Below are positions 4,831 through 6,046 of a stretch of 6,046 bases of DNA, piece after piece. The DNA is from Arenimonas sp. (GTDB lineage: Bacteria > Pseudomonadota > Gammaproteobacteria > Xanthomonadales > Xanthomonadaceae). The translations under genes were made by a program, and so were the position numbers. The number at the start of each line of letters is the position of its first letter. Position 1 is the stretch's first letter. A model generated the notes under the pieces. That model saw nothing but the letters and a program-made list of their open reading frames with translations, did no database searches and had not been told where the DNA came from. Location of the stretch: contig DNNT01000271.1 of the NCBI GenBank assembly GCA_003497545.1, forward strand, positions 3,937 to 9,982, in the 5' to 3' direction.

Positions 4831-5571
4831 ATGGGCATTGTCCCGATTTACCCCGATAATGGGCTAGTCCGTCCCACCAGCGGGACAATCCGCAAACCCG
4901 TGCTGGTGCTCGAGGCCTCGGGCGAGCCCGCAGGCGCCGTGGTGGCGGCCCTGCTGGCGGCCGGCCACCCGGTCATCGCCGCCTCCGCCGACGGCGCCTC
5001 GCCCCGCCTCGTCGTCGCCGGCGGACCGGAGCTCGTTCGCCTGGCCGGCCACACCCGCACCGAAACCGCCGGCGCCGCGCTGGCCAATGCCGTGCGCCTG
5101 CTGCGCCGCCCCCCGGGCGCCGTGGTGGCCATGGTCGGCGGCGCGCTGCGGCGCGGCCGCCTGCTCGACCATCCGGCCGAGCGCCTGCGCGGACTGCTCG
5201 ACGACGAACTGTTCCCGCACGTGGTCGCCGCCCGCCACCTGGTGCCGCTGCTGGTTGGCTCCGGCGCACCCACGCACTACGTCGTGGTCGGCGGGCCCGC
5301 CGCGGAAACGCCGTGGTCGGGTTACGGCCAGGCCTCGGTGGCCTCGGCCGCGCTGCGCATGTTCAGCCGCGCCCTGCGCGAGGAAACCCTGCAAACCGCC
5401 GTGCGCGTGCAGCAGCTGTCCGTGTGCGCGCCGCTGCGCACGCGCGAACAGGGCGAACACGCCTGTCCCGACTGGCCCGAACCGGCCGAATTGGGCCAGC
5501 AGGTGGTGAACCTGCTGGCCACGCCCGGCTACGAGGCGGTGGTGCGTTTCGACCGCCGCCGGCCGGCCTGA
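4831..5571 (+). CDS. Degenerate short-chain dehydrogenase/reductase, SmeU1-like pseudoenzyme candidate
   Basis: A 246-residue frame from ATG 4831, with AAGG 7 nt upstream. Its size and layout are those of an SDR. A Rossmann start is at about residues 24-50 (VLVLEASGEPAGAVVAALLA). The active-site helix region is at about 150-185 (YVVVGGPAAETPWSGYGQAS). The typical end, where a Pro/Glu-rich turn precedes the last helix, is at about 213-232. Key residues are changed. The TGxxxGxG loop has Glu28 where the first Gly is expected. NNAG is replaced by VGGA near 102. The catalytic Ser position is Gly. Tyr165 is kept, but the YxxxK lysine is Ser169. Normal SDR catalysis is therefore unlikely, and NAD(P) binding is doubtful. 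No signal peptide, so cytoplasmic. The MexE-type adaptor gene starts 31 bp downstream, probably in the same operon. Codons 2-22 use A/T endings much more than the rest, so the real start may be GTG 4900. Confidence 0.8.
   Translation: MGIVPIYPDNGLVRPTSGTIRKPVLVLEASGEPAGAVVAALLAAGHPVIAASADGASPRLVVAGGPELVRLAGHTRTETAGAALANAVRLLRRPPGAVVAMVGGALRRGRLLDHPAERLRGLLDDELFPHVVAARHLVPLLVGSGAPTHYVVVGGPAAETPWSGYGQASVASAALRMFSRALREETLQTAVRVQQLSVCAPLRTREQGEHACPDWPEPAELGQQVVNLLATPGYEAVVRFDRRRPA
4837..4845 (-). repeat. CGGGACAAT repeat, copy 2 (inverted)
   Basis: The plus strand reads ATTGTCCCG, the exact reverse complement of copies 1 and 3. It lies 142 bp from copy 1 and pairs with copy 3 as an inverted repeat with a 35-bp spacer. 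It falls within codons 3-5 of the annotated dehydrogenase frame and just upstream of a GATAAT box. Confidence 0.6.
4855..4860 (+). promoter_or_regulatory. Possible -10 box GATAAT inside the dehydrogenase 5' end
   Basis: GATAAT is one base from the -10 consensus and lies between copies 2 and 3 of CGGGACAAT. No good -35 lies 16-18 bp upstream, which is common for promoters that need a LysR activator. A start near 4867 would place the GTG at 4900 about 33 nt downstream and would exclude the ATG at 4831 from the message. No strong ribosome binding site precedes GTG 4900 (GGGA at 4882-4885 is 14 nt away), so this remains a hypothesis. Confidence 0.3.
4871..4889 (+). repeat. CGGGACAAT repeat, copy 3, with local dyad
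   Basis: CGGGACAAT is at 4881-4889 and shares the 10-mer GCGGGACAAT with copy 1. Its GGGAC (4882-4886) also pairs with GTCCC (4871-4875) across a 6-nt spacer, giving a 16-bp dyad. The match lies in codons 14-20 of the annotated dehydrogenase frame, where codon use is atypical, as expected if this DNA is kept as an operator rather than as coding sequence. Confidence 0.6.
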
Positions 5572-5602
5572 TCCCTTCTTTCATTTCCCCCCGAGGTCCC
5601 CC

Positions 5603-6046
5603 ATGAACCGCCATCCCCTCCCCCGCCTCGCCCGCGCCGCCACCTTCGCGCTCACCCTGGCCGTGCTGGCCGCCTGCGGCAGCGAAGCCCAGGAACACGG
5701 CAGCCTCGCGCCGGCACAAGTCTCGGTGGCGCCCGTGGTTTCGCGCCCGGTCGCGCATTGGGACGAGTTCACCGGCCGCATCGCCGCGGTGGAAACCGTG
5801 GAGCTGCGCCCGCGCGTGTCCGGCTACATCGAAAGCGTGAACTTCCGCGAAGGCCAGGAAGTGAAGAAGGGCGACGTGCTGTTCGTGCTCGACGCCCGCA
5901 GCTACCGCGCCGAACTCGACCGCGCCCAGGCCGAGCTCAGCCGCGCCCGCAGCGAAGCGGCGCTGGCCGGCAGCGAGCTGGCGCGCGCCCGCAAGCTGGC
6001 GGCGGAGAAACTCATTTCGGCCGAGCTGCTCGAACAGCGCCGCGCC
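5603..6046 (+). CDS. RND efflux periplasmic adaptor lipoprotein, MexE/SmeV-like, C-terminus beyond window
   Basis: ATG 5603 with GAGG (5593-5596) six bases upstream; 148 codons are visible to the window edge. The N-terminus is a lipoprotein signal with lipobox LAAC, so Cys25 would be lipidated and the protein anchored in the periplasm. Residues 53-70 (WDEFTGRIAAVETVELRP) and 72-97 (VSGYIESVNFREGQEVKKGD and the following LFVLDA) are the first half of the lipoyl domain of membrane fusion proteins. A coiled-coil hairpin arm rich in Ala, Arg and Glu begins near residue 101 and continues past the edge. The wording of these motifs is closest to the MexE subgroup, whose pumps export quinolones, chloramphenicol and trimethoprim. 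The inner-membrane pump and outer-membrane channel genes should follow downstream. The 31-bp gap after the dehydrogenase holds only a pyrimidine-rich stretch, consistent with one operon. Confidence 0.92.
   Translation, partial: MNRHPLPRLARAATFALTLAVLAACGSEAQEHGSLAPAQVSVAPVVSRPVAHWDEFTGRIAAVETVELRPRVSGYIESVNFREGQEVKKGDVLFVLDARSYRAELDRAQAELSRARSEAALAGSELARARKLAAEKLISAELLEQRRA

Noticed and set aside
4864..5460. 198-codon minus-strand frame opposite the dehydrogenase
   Set aside because: Product is Gly/Ala/His-rich without domain; the plus frame has SDR layout and operon context.

Overview
The window is high-GC bacterial DNA with dense coding and strongly G/C-ended codons. Gene content and layout suggest a gammaproteobacterium of the Xanthomonadaceae/Lysobacteraceae type. 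The best clue is the right half, a LysR regulator divergent from a short-chain dehydrogenase-like gene and a MexE-type adaptor. From memory this resembles the smeRv / smeU1-smeV arrangement of Stenotrophomonas maltophilia. The species is inference; the gene families are read directly from the sequence.

Layout. (1) 1-987, minus strand: the first 329 codons of a secreted zinc-metallopeptidase-like protein (HELGH motif), cut by the left window edge. (2) 988-1196: a divergent intergenic region with an AT-rich island and a LysR-box-like dyad. (3) 1197-2005, plus strand: a 34-codon hydrophobic peptide that looks like the N-terminus of a DoxX protein. Its TGA overlaps the GTG start of a complete pirin (YhhW-like, all four metal ligands present), and a GC hairpin ends on that GTG. 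(4) 2062-3642, plus: an exported class C beta-lactamase-fold serine hydrolase with a C-terminal DUF3471-like domain. (5) 3653-4651, minus: a CrgA-like LysR regulator, convergent with the hydrolase across 10 bp. (6) 4652-4830 and the first codons of the next gene: a compact regulatory region with three copies of CGGGACAAT (two direct, one inverted), a perfect 13-bp inverted repeat, and promoter-like boxes. (7) 4831-5571, plus: a degenerate short-chain dehydrogenase that has lost most catalytic and cofactor residues. (8) 5603 to the right edge, plus: the lipoprotein periplasmic adaptor of a MexEF/SmeVWX-type RND efflux pump, cut by the window end.

How the parts may work together. The LysR protein probably controls itself and the divergent dehydrogenase/efflux operon through the CGGGACAAT sites. 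The pirin transcription unit looks like the remains of a DoxX-pirin pair in which the upstream reading frame may survive because its translation opens the pirin start. No tRNA, rRNA, CRISPR array, insertion sequence or phage gene was seen. The most unusual material is the 4690-4890 regulatory region, the dehydrogenase pseudoenzyme and the short leader frame before pirin. The efflux locus itself is of a known kind.
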